From assembly GCA_050944685.1 (NCBI GenBank), contig JBMNRP010000009.1:53097-117096 (forward strand): a DNA stretch of 64,000 nt, given 5' to 3'. A program made the position numbers and the translations under genes. Below the pieces are notes generated by a model. It searched no databases. It was not told where the DNA came from and saw only the letters and a list, made by a program, of their open reading frames with translations. The stretch is from CADBRN01 sp050944685 (GTDB lineage: Bacteria > Bacillota > Clostridia > Lachnospirales > Lachnospiraceae). Each line of letters opens with the position of its first letter. The first letter of the stretch is position 1. Below are positions 1 through 7,869 of the stretch, piece after piece.

Positions 1-1
1 T

Positions 2-241
2 TTCCTGAAGCTGATGTTTTTCGATCGCATCCAGATGGATGTAGCGGCAGTCGTCTGCTGCACGCTGGTGTGCGTTGTCATTTTCGCGAAGGTGATCGGA
101 TGCGTTCTGCCGATGGTTGCGGACCGGATCGGTTTCGATCCCGCTGTTATGGCCAGTCCGCTGATTACCACGATCGTGGATGCCGTGTCGCTGCTGCTTT
201 ACTTCCAGTTTGCCACGAGAATGCTGCATCTGGTGAGTTAG
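2..241 (+). CDS. mgtE: MgtE-type magnesium transporter, C-terminal end
   Basis: Only the last 79 residues are in the window; the gene begins upstream. The fragment holds two hydrophobic helices, and the stretch DPAVMASPLITTIVDA followed by a last membrane helix is the characteristic end of the MgtE channel domain, where the conserved aspartate faces the ion path. MgtE imports Mg2+ across the cytoplasmic membrane and is gated by its N-terminal cytosolic domain, which is not visible here. It ends with TAG and no clear terminator follows before the next small gene. The family call is firm for so short a piece, but completeness of the gene cannot be judged. Confidence 0.85.
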   Translation, partial: FLKLMFFDRIQMDVAAVVCCTLVCVVIFAKVIGCVLPMVADRIGFDPAVMASPLITTIVDAVSLLLYFQFATRMLHLVS

Positions 242-396
242 AAAAATACAGGGAAAATACGAAAAGTCCACTATTGCAATACGTTTGTCCATAAATAAGA
301 GTCTGACAATTCAGGCAGCTCTTGGTAAAATAAGAGCAGGCGTGCCGGATCCGGCCGACAGAATATTTTTATTATTACCAGGGGGGAATTAATTTT

Positions 397-567
397 ATGG
401 AAACGGAAGAAAAGGTATTCGTTGAAGCAGTGGTAAGCGAAGAACTGAGAGAGCGGGCGGAGGAGATACTGTTTGAGCTGGGTTTCACTCCGTCCGCTGC
501 CATCACTCAGTTTTATCAGCAGATCGTTTTTCATAACGGACTTCCTTTTGAACTGAGACTTCCGTAA
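397..567 (+). CDS. Orphan RelB/DinJ-like antitoxin
   Basis: A 56-residue acidic protein with a strong ribosome site (AGGGGGG) seven or more bases before the ATG. It fits the RelB/DinJ antitoxin pattern: an N-terminal ribbon-helix-helix-like part (VVSEELRERAEEILFELG), the stretch TPSAAITQFYQQIV and the typical ending GLPFEL. Such proteins bind DNA and neutralise a RelE/YafQ-type mRNA interferase encoded just downstream. Here the next 270 bases contain no toxin-sized frame on the same strand, so this looks like a solitary antitoxin, either a remnant or a stand-alone regulator. The family is inferred from the motif, not from a search. Confidence 0.7.
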   Translation: METEEKVFVEAVVSEELRERAEEILFELGFTPSAAITQFYQQIVFHNGLPFELRLP

Positions 568-815
568 ACGGGGGTTCGTCATTCCTTCAGAAACACATCT
601 GCAAAGATCATACGGCTTTTTTCGCCGGAAAAATTCCAGATGACAACAATGTTATTTCACCAGTAGTATCCCGCACAGGCGGGATTCTGGATTTTCTGCA
701 GCATTTTTATCTGAACTTCAGGCAATCTGATCTTGTAACACAGACCGCCGGCCGGAAATCCGGCACGCTGTCATTCACCTGAATTTCCCCGCCATGCGTT
801 CTGTATTACAGCCGA

Positions 816-842
816 GGGTCCGGAAAACTCCGGACCCCTTTA
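816..842. terminator. Hairpin between antitoxin and CYTH gene
   Basis: GGGTCCGGA pairs perfectly with TCCGGACCC around an AAAC loop and is followed by CTTTAA. It could end transcription of the antitoxin, or of the convergent CYTH gene that stops at 840. The T-run is short, so termination strength is uncertain. The remaining bases between 568 and 816 show no gene. Confidence 0.5.
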
Positions 843-1340
843 ACGGGCATGGTTCAGACGGGTCTGCACCCAGAATGCTCCCATTGTCGATCCCGGTTCT
901 TCGGTCTCATCGCGGGCGAGGTAATCTCCCAGACCGACGGACGCGGGATCCCATTTTTTTGCCTGCTCAACGGTTTCAAACTCAATTTCCGCGTACCAGA
1001 ACTCGGTTTCCAGCCCCTCGTCCACGTGATTGACTTCCAGGTTCATGCCGTCCGGCAGACGGTAGGTGCGGCGTGTTTTCCGGATCAGAGGAATTCCGAT
1101 CAGGTCTTCGATTTCTTCGAATTTCTCCTGTGGGATTTCGATCTCGATCTCTTTTCTGGCGATCGTCCCGTGGGATTTCAGGCAGAGAATGTAGTGTGTC
1201 TCTCCTCCCGACAGTTCCTCGCTGCGGATACGGACCGTGGGGTTCACCGTCACATAACCCTGTGCCATGTGATATTCCGCGGTCACAGGAAAATCCGCTT
1301 CCGGCCATCCGCTCACGTCCCATTTTCGTTCGATTTCCAT
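840..1340 (-). CDS. CYTH domain protein
   Basis: A 166-residue protein that opens with MEIERKW, the ExExK signature of the CYTH (CyaB, thiamine triphosphatase) superfamily. These proteins form a beta-tunnel that binds a triphosphate and two metal ions; bacterial members are mostly inorganic or organic triphosphatases. Later charged strands (VRIRSEE, KEIEIEI, RKTRRTYRL, LEVNHVDE, AEIEFE) alternate Arg/Lys and Glu as expected for tunnel residues. It stands alone, divergent from the Y-family polymerase gene. The substrate cannot be read from sequence. Confidence 0.85.
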   Translation of the reverse strand: MEIERKWDVSGWPEADFPVTAEYHMAQGYVTVNPTVRIRSEELSGGETHYILCLKSHGTIARKEIEIEIPQEKFEEIEDLIGIPLIRKTRRTYRLPDGMNLEVNHVDEGLETEFWYAEIEFETVEQAKKWDPASVGLGDYLARDETEEPGSTMGAFWVQTRLNHAR

Positions 1341-1377
1341 TTTTCAGCCTCCTGAAGAGAATCGGTTAACTGGAATT

Positions 1378-1408
1378 CTGTTCGGATGAACAGGATTGAT
1401 GCTATTAT
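1378..1408 (+). promoter_or_regulatory. Palindrome and promoter before the Y-family polymerase
   Basis: CTGTTCGGATGAACAG (1378-1393) is a perfect inverted repeat lying where a -35 box would sit for the -10 hexamer TATTAT at 1403-1408. The gene it precedes belongs to a class often under LexA control, so an SOS operator is plausible. The arrangement CTGT-N8-ACAG is closer to the proteobacterial box than to the GAAC-N4-GTTC form usual in Firmicutes, which makes this assignment tentative. Confidence 0.4.
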
Positions 1409-1428
1409 AGCAGATAGGAGGATGCGCC

Positions 1429-2748
1429 ATGGATAAAATCATTTTTCATATCGATGTAAATTCTGCGTTTTTGTCCTGGTCCGCGCTGAAACGGCTTCAG
1501 GAGGATCCCGCTTCGGTGGATCTGCGGACCATCCCTTCCGCGGTGGGCGGAGACGTGGAAATGCGCCACGGCGTCATCACGGCCAAGTCGATCCCCGCGA
1601 AAAAATACGGCGTTACCACCGGAGAGCCGGTCGTCAAGGCGCTTCAGAAATGTCCGGAGCTGGTTCTGGTTCCGTCGGATTTTCCCACCTATCGGAAGTA
1701 TTCGCGAAAATTCATCGCCCTTCTTCATGAATATACAGACCGCATCGAACAGATCTCTATTGATGAGGCATGGATGGATGTTACGGATCTGAAACCGAAA
1801 GACGAAAAGGAGAAGGGAGAAGGGGACAGTCCCTGGTATGTCCGCCTCGCCCTCGAGATCCGTGACGAGATTTACCATCGTTTCGGCTTTACGGTCAACA
1901 TCGGAATATCCTGCAACAAGCTCCTCTGTAAAATGGCGAGTGATTTTGAGAAACCGAACCGCGTCCACACGCTTTTTCCGGAGGAAATACCGGAAAAACT
2001 CTGGCCGCTTCCGGTCGGCGAGCTGTTCGGATGCGGGCACGCCACGGCAGAGAAGCTGAACCGAATCGGCGTACATACGATCGGAGAGGCGGCGGCGACG
2101 GACCCTGAGGTTCTTCAGTCTCTTCTCGGGGAGAAGGGCGGAGCCTATATTTATGAGAGTGCGAACGGGATCGGGAGTGACCGGGTGAAGGCCGTGCGGG
2201 ATGAGGCCAAGAGCTTCTCCAACGAGACCACCACGGCCTTTGACATTACCCCGGAGAATTATGAAAAAGAAGCTCCGCCGATCATCCGCATGCTCTCATA
2301 CAAGGTCGCGGAGCGGCTGAGGAAAGCGGGATACCGCGCCAGTGTGATCACGGTGAGTGTGAAGACCGATTCTTTTCAGAGGCGGTCGCGCCAGACGAAG
2401 CTGGATGCGTCTACCGACGGACCGGAGAAAATCCGCACCACGGCGCAGAAGCTTCTGGACGAGCTGATGAAAGGGAAGGGAGGCCTTTTTGAGAAGGGGC
2501 GGAACATCCGTCTGATCGGCGTGGGCGGAACCGGACTGGACAACGGAACCTTCCGCCAGGTCGGTCTGGAAGAGGCGATGAAAGCTCTGGCGGGAAAGGC
2601 ACGGAAAAAGGAGAACGAGGAGCGGTCCAGAAAACTGGAAGAGATGCAGCGCCGAATCAACAGCAAATTCGGGGAACATGCGCTCCGGAAAGGAGCGGAG
2701 CACATGGACGGGAAAGGAGGAAGCGGGCGCTCCTCCTTCCCGTCGTAA
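1429..2748 (+). CDS. dinB: Y-family DNA polymerase (Pol IV-like)
   Basis: A 439-residue translesion polymerase. The metal-binding aspartate is visible in IFHIDVNSAF (Asp9), and the second catalytic pair lies in QISIDEAW (Asp112, Glu113). Helix-hairpin-helix and little-finger regions follow; the sequence GCGHATAEKLNRIGVHTIGE is the DNA-binding hairpin. Such enzymes copy past damaged bases with low fidelity and no proofreading. The ribosome site TAGGAGGA precedes the ATG. The C-terminal tail after residue 400 is rich in Lys, Arg and Glu and has no beta-clamp motif that I can identify with certainty. The palindrome just upstream may place it under DNA-damage control. DinB and UmuC subfamilies are not fully separable by eye. 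Confidence 0.88.
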   Translation: MDKIIFHIDVNSAFLSWSALKRLQEDPASVDLRTIPSAVGGDVEMRHGVITAKSIPAKKYGVTTGEPVVKALQKCPELVLVPSDFPTYRKYSRKFIALLHEYTDRIEQISIDEAWMDVTDLKPKDEKEKGEGDSPWYVRLALEIRDEIYHRFGFTVNIGISCNKLLCKMASDFEKPNRVHTLFPEEIPEKLWPLPVGELFGCGHATAEKLNRIGVHTIGEAAATDPEVLQSLLGEKGGAYIYESANGIGSDRVKAVRDEAKSFSNETTTAFDITPENYEKEAPPIIRMLSYKVAERLRKAGYRASVITVSVKTDSFQRRSRQTKLDASTDGPEKIRTTAQKLLDELMKGKGGLFEKGRNIRLIGVGGTGLDNGTFRQVGLEEAMKALAGKARKKENEERSRKLEEMQRRINSKFGEHALRKGAEHMDGKGGSGRSSFPS

Positions 2749-2878
2749 AAAGGTTTCGCTTTCTTTGAGAATCTGTGATATCGTAGGTAGTAGCGTGGCG
2801 AAGTGAGGTGCCTGCGTTCCCTGCGCGGCGGACTTTGCTTTTCGTCCATTGATCATTCAGGAAAGAAGGGAAATTGAA

Positions 2879-4153
2879 TTGAGAGAAGAGACAAAATGTA
2901 TTGAATCCGGATATTCTCCGAAAAACGGAGAACCCCGGATGATCCCGATCATCCAGAGTACGACGTTTAAATACGATACCAGTGAAGAAATGGGCAAGCT
3001 GTTTGATCTGAAGGAGCAGGGATATTTTTATTCCCGTCTCCAGAACCCGACCTGTGATATGGTGGCAGCCAAGATCGCCGCGCTCGAGGGAGGCACGGCG
3101 GCCATCCTCACGGGTTCCGGCCAGGCGGCCAGCTTTTTCTCGGTTTTCAATATTGCCGGAGCAGGTGACCACATCGTGGCATCCTCGGCGATCTACGGAG
3201 GCACGTTTAATCTCTTTAATGTGACCATGCGCCGGATGGGGCTGGATTTCACATTTGTCGATCCGGACTGCAGCGATGAGGAGCTGGAGGCGGCGTTCAA
3301 ACCAAATACGAAGGCCGTTTTCGGCGAGACCATTGCCAATCCTGCTCTGACGGTTCTGGATATCGAGCGCTTCGCGAAGGCGGCTCACGCGCACGGCGTT
3401 CCGCTTATCGTGGACAATACGTTTGCTACGCCCATCAACTGCCGCCCGTTCGAGTGGGGAGCGGACATTGTCACCCACTCCACGACGAAGTATATGGACG
3501 GCCACGACGCGACCATCGGCGGAGTCATCGTGGACTCCGGAAATTTTGACTGGAAAGCCCACGCGGACAAGTATCCGGGCCTCACGACTCCGGATGAGTC
3601 GTATCACGGTGTGACCTATGTGGATCAGTTCGGCCAGGGCGGTGCGTATATCACGAAATGTGTCGCGCAGCTGATGCGTGATCTGGGTGCGGTCCAGGCT
3701 CCGATGAATGCCTATCTTCTGAATCTCGGTCTGGAATCCCTGGCGGTCCGCATGCAGCGCCACTGCGAGAATGCGCGGAAGGTGGCGGAGTATCTGCAGA
3801 CCAATCCGAATGTCAGCTGGGTCAATTATCCGGGACTTCCGGGAAACAAATATTATGAGAGGGCGAAAAAGTATATGCCGGACGGCACCTGCGGCGTCAT
3901 CTCGTTCGGCGTGAAGGGCGGCCGAAGCGCGGCTGAGACGTTTATGAAGAATCTGAATCTCATTATCATTGCCACGCACGTTGCGGACGCACATTCCTGC
4001 ATCCTGCATCCGGCCAATTCCACCCACAAGCAGCTCACCGACGAGGAGCTGATCGCGGCGGGCGTCGGACCGGATCTGGTCCGCCTCTCGGTGGGAATCG
4101 AAAATGCGGACGATATCATCGAGGATCTGGATCACGCCCTGAAGCAGATCTGA
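2879..4153 (+). CDS. metY: O-acetylhomoserine aminocarboxypropyltransferase (sulfhydrylase)
   Basis: A PLP enzyme of the Cys/Met metabolism family, 424 residues. It makes homocysteine from O-acetylhomoserine and sulfide. The PLP lysine is in HSTTKYMDG (about Lys204), with the upstream aspartate of VDNTFATP and the typical start ETKCIESGYSPKNGEPR. I chose the TTG at 2879 because GAAAGAAGGG lies eight bases before it and because the family starts there; an in-frame ATG at 2849 would add ten residues without support. The 130 bases upstream show no SAM-box riboswitch. A strong hairpin closes the gene. Confidence 0.92.
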   Translation: MREETKCIESGYSPKNGEPRMIPIIQSTTFKYDTSEEMGKLFDLKEQGYFYSRLQNPTCDMVAAKIAALEGGTAAILTGSGQAASFFSVFNIAGAGDHIVASSAIYGGTFNLFNVTMRRMGLDFTFVDPDCSDEELEAAFKPNTKAVFGETIANPALTVLDIERFAKAAHAHGVPLIVDNTFATPINCRPFEWGADIVTHSTTKYMDGHDATIGGVIVDSGNFDWKAHADKYPGLTTPDESYHGVTYVDQFGQGGAYITKCVAQLMRDLGAVQAPMNAYLLNLGLESLAVRMQRHCENARKVAEYLQTNPNVSWVNYPGLPGNKYYERAKKYMPDGTCGVISFGVKGGRSAAETFMKNLNLIIIATHVADAHSCILHPANSTHKQLTDEELIAAGVGPDLVRLSVGIENADDIIEDLDHALKQI

Positions 4154-4208
4154 TCCGGCTTTTTTCAGAACTTTCTTCCGGAGAGAAAGATGAGAAAGAT
4201 GCGACAGA

Positions 4209-4260
4209 AAAAGCGCCGGCCCTGTGCAATAGCCTTTGCACGGAGACCGGCGCTTTCTTT
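4209..4260. terminator. Bidirectional terminator between metY and pncB
   Basis: AAAGCGCCGGC pairs with GCCGGCGCTTT across a small inner hairpin (TGTGCAA/TTTGCAC). T-rich tracts follow on both strands, so it can serve the convergent metY and pncB genes. Confidence 0.85.
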
Positions 4261-4288
4261 GCATTTTCCGGCGGAAATACCGCTTTTC

Positions 4289-5749
4289 TTATTGTTGTTT
4301 TCTGCTCATCTCTTCGAACAGAGAGTTTTTCATATGGAAGAGGTTGTCGGAGAGATCTACATAGACCGCATGCGGATTGACGAATCGCTTTGACTCCTCC
4401 CAGAGCGTATCGAGCTCCTGTGTGCAGATGTCGCGGATCTCCATCGTTGACGGAGATTCGTAGCAGAGAATTCCGTCTTTGAAGATCGGGACGAGGAGTT
4501 CCCGCAGTTCGAAGGTGCCCGCCTCAAAGGTCGTTTTCTTCCATGTCTCGACCGGATCGAAAATGGTCAGATCCTGGTCCTCCGTAAATACTTCATCGAC
4601 CAGGCAGATCAGATCGCCGCGGATCTTGCGGTCTCCCTTATCGTAGATGCGGTAGATTTTCTTGTTTCCGGGATTCGTGACCTTCTCGGTGTTCTCGGAG
4701 AGCTTGATTTTCGGAGAGAAATTCGCGTCGCCCTTGTTTTTGACGGCTGCCAGCTTGTAGACGCCGCCGAAGGCCGCCCAGTCGTAGGAGGTGATCAGCT
4801 TTGTGCCGACGCCCCAGGAGTTGATTTTCGCTCCCTGTTCTTTCAGACTGTTGATCAGATACTCGTCGAGATCGCTCGAGGCGGAGATGATCGCGTCTCC
4901 GAATCCGGCCGCATCAAGCATCTCGTAGGCTTTTTTCGAGAGATACGCGAGATCGCCGGAATCGATGCGGATTCCGTAGCCCTTCATCGGAAGTCCGGAT
5001 GCTCTCATTTCCCGGAACACTTTGATCGCGTTTGGCACGCCGGATTCGAGAACGTCGTAGGTATCCACCAGAAGGATACAGGCGTCCGGGTAGAGCTTCG
5101 CGTACGCCCGGAAAGCGGTCAGCTCATCGGGGAAGCTCATAATCCAGCTGTGGGCGTGCGTTCCCTTGACCGGGACGCCGAACATTTTTCCGGTCAGAAC
5201 ATTTGAGGTGCCCACGCATCCTCCGATCACCGCGGCTCTCGCGCCGTACGTTCCGGCGTCCGGTCCCTGGGCGCGGCGGAGTCCGAATTCCATGATGCCG
5301 TCACCGCGTGCCGCCTTGCAGACGCGCGTCGCCTTTGTGGCAATCAGAGACTCATGGTTCAGGATGTTCAGGATGGCCGGCTCCATGAGCTGGGCCTCCA
5401 TCACCGGGGCGATCACCTTGATCAGCGGTTCGCGAGGGAATACGACGGTTCCCTCGGGAATTGCCCAGATCTCACCGGTGAAGTGAAATCCGCGCAGATA
5501 TTCCAGAAAATCTTCGTCAAAGATATTCAGACTGCGGAGATAGTCGATGTCGTCCGGAGTGAAATGCAGATCGCGGATATATTCGATGATCTGTTCCAGT
5601 CCGCAGCAGATCGCGTACCCTCCGTTGCACGGATTCGTGCGGTAGAACGCGTCGAAAACGACTACCTGATCCGACGGGTTTTTGAAGTACCCCTGCATCA
5701 TGGTCAGTTCGTAAAGATCTGTGAGCAGAGTGAGATTCTGAGGTCTCAT
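4289..5749 (-). CDS. pncB: Nicotinate phosphoribosyltransferase
   Basis: A 486-residue enzyme that joins nicotinate to PRPP, using ATP, to give nicotinate mononucleotide in NAD salvage. Family features are LTDLYELTMMQGYF at the N-terminus, the FGLRRAQGPD motif, GTHAHSW and the phosphate-binding region around GIRIDSGDLAYLS and SSDLDEYLI. The GGGAGG ribosome site lies seven bases before the third possible ATG, so I place the start at 5749 rather than at the ATG at 5764, which lies upstream of the ribosome site. It is monocistronic, divergent from tRNA-Gln and convergent with metY. Confidence 0.93.
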   Translation of the reverse strand: MRPQNLTLLTDLYELTMMQGYFKNPSDQVVVFDAFYRTNPCNGGYAICCGLEQIIEYIRDLHFTPDDIDYLRSLNIFDEDFLEYLRGFHFTGEIWAIPEGTVVFPREPLIKVIAPVMEAQLMEPAILNILNHESLIATKATRVCKAARGDGIMEFGLRRAQGPDAGTYGARAAVIGGCVGTSNVLTGKMFGVPVKGTHAHSWIMSFPDELTAFRAYAKLYPDACILLVDTYDVLESGVPNAIKVFREMRASGLPMKGYGIRIDSGDLAYLSKKAYEMLDAAGFGDAIISASSDLDEYLINSLKEQGAKINSWGVGTKLITSYDWAAFGGVYKLAAVKNKGDANFSPKIKLSENTEKVTNPGNKKIYRIYDKGDRKIRGDLICLVDEVFTEDQDLTIFDPVETWKKTTFEAGTFELRELLVPIFKDGILCYESPSTMEIRDICTQELDTLWEESKRFVNPHAVYVDLSDNLFHMKNSLFEEMSRKQQ

Positions 5750-6006
5750 GATCATTCCTCCCAAAAAAGTGTTTTAATTCCACCTGACTGAAATCTTACC
5801 TGAATTTGACAATCCGCACAGAATTGTACACCGCTGTTACGTTTTTTCGGGCCCGTCTGCCCGATGCTTCCGAATCAGTATTTAGCGAAAGTATAGCACT
5901 GCATCCCCGAAAATACAATAATTGAGGATAACTTAACAATTTGTTTCGGAAAGAGAACGGGCGTGCATTCCGGGTCCGGAAAGAAAAAATATCAACGAAA
6001 AAAAGC

Positions 6007-6035
6007 TTGCATATCAGAACGCCATCCGTTATAAT
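6007..6035 (+). promoter_or_regulatory. Promoter of tRNA-Gln
   Basis: TTGCAT and TATAAT separated by exactly 17 bases, ending 18 bases before the tRNA. The AT-rich stretch upstream (about 5980-6005) could act as an UP element. The rest of 5750-6006 holds only the upstream region of pncB. Confidence 0.85.
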
Positions 6036-6053
6036 ACATCCTGTTGTACGCAT

Positions 6054-6125
6054 TGGGCTATCGCCAAACGGTAAGGCAACGGACTCTGACTCCGTCATTT
6101 CCTGGTTCGAATCCAGGTAGCCCAG
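6054..6125 (+). tRNA. tRNA-Gln (anticodon CTG)
   Basis: The cloverleaf closes fully: acceptor TGGGCTA with TAGCCCA, D arm GCC/GGC, anticodon arm ACGGA/TCCGT with loop CTCTGAC, and T arm CCTGG TTCGAAT CCAGG. The anticodon CTG reads CAG codons. CCA is not encoded. Confidence 0.95.
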
Positions 6126-6137
6126 CTCCAGGAGAGG

Positions 6138-6170
6138 AAAGCCATTGCAGAGATCTGCAGTGGCTTTTTT
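6138..6170 (+). terminator. Terminator of tRNA-Gln
   Basis: AAGCCATTGCAGA pairs with TCTGCAGTGGCTT (one G-U) and is followed by six T residues. Confidence 0.85.
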
Positions 6171-6229
6171 CTTCCGCTCAATTTATAATGGTGACAGTAT
6201 CGGTTCATCACAGAAAAGGGAAGAATACC

Positions 6230-6940
6230 ATGAAATATTCGTTTCAGAGCAGGGTGCGTTTCAGCGAGGTTGACGAAAATGCGGATCTTACGCTGACCGC
6301 CCTGATAAATTACCTTCAGGACTGCGCAACTTTCCACGGAGAAGCCGGAAGGGTCGGGGTTTACTGGATCAAGGAGAACCGGAAAAGCTGGGTTCTGGCT
6401 TCGCTGAGGCTGCACATCCTTGAGTATCCGAAATTTGCGGAAGAGATCATTACGTCCACATGGGCGACCGGGTTCCGGAGTTTTCTGGGATACCGGGATT
6501 TCACAATCGAGCGGCCGGACGGGACTCTGCTCGCGGCGGGGAAATCGGACTGGGTCTTTCTGGATCAGAAGACCGGAGATCCGTGCGAGGTCACGCAGGA
6601 ACAGATCGAAGGCTATGGAATTGAACCGCAGCTCGCTCTTGAGGATGTCTACGGAAAGAGAAAGGTCCGTCTCCCGAAGGAGGGGAAGTACGGAAATCCG
6701 TTTGTTATTCAGGAGAGTCATCTCGATACCAATCACCACGTCAACAACGGACAGTACATGGTCATGGCGCAGAATTATCTTCCGATCGGCTTTCATGTCC
6801 GGTCTCTGAGAGCGGAATACCGGAAGCAGGCATTTCTCGGGGACGAGGTGCGTCCGTTTGTTTCCGGAAAGGACGGGGCGTATATCATCGCTCTGCTGAG
6901 CCGGAAGAATGAGCCGTTTTTCATTGGAGAGTTTACGTGA
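6230..6940 (+). CDS. Acyl-ACP thioesterase
   Basis: A 236-residue double hot-dog protein of the acyl-ACP thioesterase family (plant FatA/FatB relatives). It hydrolyses acyl-ACP to free fatty acid. The first hot-dog begins YSFQSRVRFSEVDENADLTL, and the second carries SHLDTNHHVNNGQYM, where the Asn and His are the catalytic residues of the family. The start is the ATG after GGGAAGAATACC. It precedes cvfB by about 50 bases in the same direction, so the two may be cotranscribed. Chain-length preference is unknown. Confidence 0.9.
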   Translation: MKYSFQSRVRFSEVDENADLTLTALINYLQDCATFHGEAGRVGVYWIKENRKSWVLASLRLHILEYPKFAEEIITSTWATGFRSFLGYRDFTIERPDGTLLAAGKSDWVFLDQKTGDPCEVTQEQIEGYGIEPQLALEDVYGKRKVRLPKEGKYGNPFVIQESHLDTNHHVNNGQYMVMAQNYLPIGFHVRSLRAEYRKQAFLGDEVRPFVSGKDGAYIIALLSRKNEPFFIGEFT

Positions 6941-6992
6941 CGGCTGTTTGATGGCGGATGTGTCATTCATTCATACGCAAAGGATGTTATTT

Positions 6993-7835
6993 ATGCTGGA
7001 ACTGGGGAAAAAACAGACACTTATGGTTATCCGGGAGGTCTCCTTCGGAGTTTATCTCGCGGAGCACCGCACGGCAAACAGAGAGGAGATGGTCCTGCTT
7101 CCCGCGAAGCAGGTTCCGGAAGGAACGAGGAGAGGGGATCCGCTGGAAGTTTTTCTCTACCGGGATTCGGACGACCGGCTGATTGCCACTACGAAGGAGC
7201 CCCTGGTCACACTGAACCAGGTCGCTCTTTTGAAGGTGAAGGACATCACCAGGGTCGGAGCTTTTCTGGACTGGGGTCTGGAGAAGGACCTTTTTCTTCC
7301 CTATCACGAACAGAGGGGTCAGGTGAAAAAGGGAGACGAAGTTCTCGCCGCTCTCTACATTGATAAAAGCGGGAGGCTGTCCTCGACCATGAACGTCTAC
7401 CCGTATCTGAAAAAGCAGTCGCCCTATCAGATCGGCGATGAAGTAACCGGACGTGTCTACGAGATCAGCCGCAATTTCGGGGTCTTTGTGGCGGTCGAGG
7501 ACCGGTACTCGGCGCTGATTCCGAAAAAGGACGCCCAGGGGCATTTTGTGCCCGGGGAAATCCGGAAGCTGCGCGTCACCGGCGTGCGCGAGGACGGCCG
7601 TCTTTTCGTGACTCCCAAGCAGAAGGCTTATCTGCAGATGGGACCGGATGCGGAGAAAATTCTCGCGGAGATGGAGAGACGGGGCGGAACCATTCCTTTT
7701 GACGACAAGGCGTCGCCGGAGACCATTGACCGCGTCTTCGGGATTTCGAAGGCTGCGTTCAAGCGGGCAGTCGGCCATCTGATGAAAGAGAGAAAAATTC
7801 AAAAAAAAGACGGCATGCTGGTCCGGACAGACTGA
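6993..7835 (+). CDS. cvfB: CvfB-family S1 RNA-binding protein
   Basis: A 280-residue protein with tandem S1-like beta-barrels (around LLKVKDITRVGAFLDWGL and GDEVTGRVYEISRNFGVFV) and a C-terminal winged helix (ASPETIDRVFGISKAAFKRAVGHL). This is the architecture of CvfB/YitL, an RNA-binding regulator of virulence gene expression in Staphylococcus. I use the ATG at 6993, which has AAAGG about nine bases upstream and gives the usual family start (MLELGKKQTL); longer in-frame starts reach into the thioesterase gene. Confidence 0.88.
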   Translation: MLELGKKQTLMVIREVSFGVYLAEHRTANREEMVLLPAKQVPEGTRRGDPLEVFLYRDSDDRLIATTKEPLVTLNQVALLKVKDITRVGAFLDWGLEKDLFLPYHEQRGQVKKGDEVLAALYIDKSGRLSSTMNVYPYLKKQSPYQIGDEVTGRVYEISRNFGVFVAVEDRYSALIPKKDAQGHFVPGEIRKLRVTGVREDGRLFVTPKQKAYLQMGPDAEKILAEMERRGGTIPFDDKASPETIDRVFGISKAAFKRAVGHLMKERKIQKKDGMLVRTD

Positions 7836-7869
7836 CCGGAGCGGCGCAGGATTGGAGAATGGCGGTTTT

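Noticed and set aside
2749..2878. SAM riboswitch before metY
   Set aside because: The leader lacks the conserved SAM-I core and a terminator, so there is no support.
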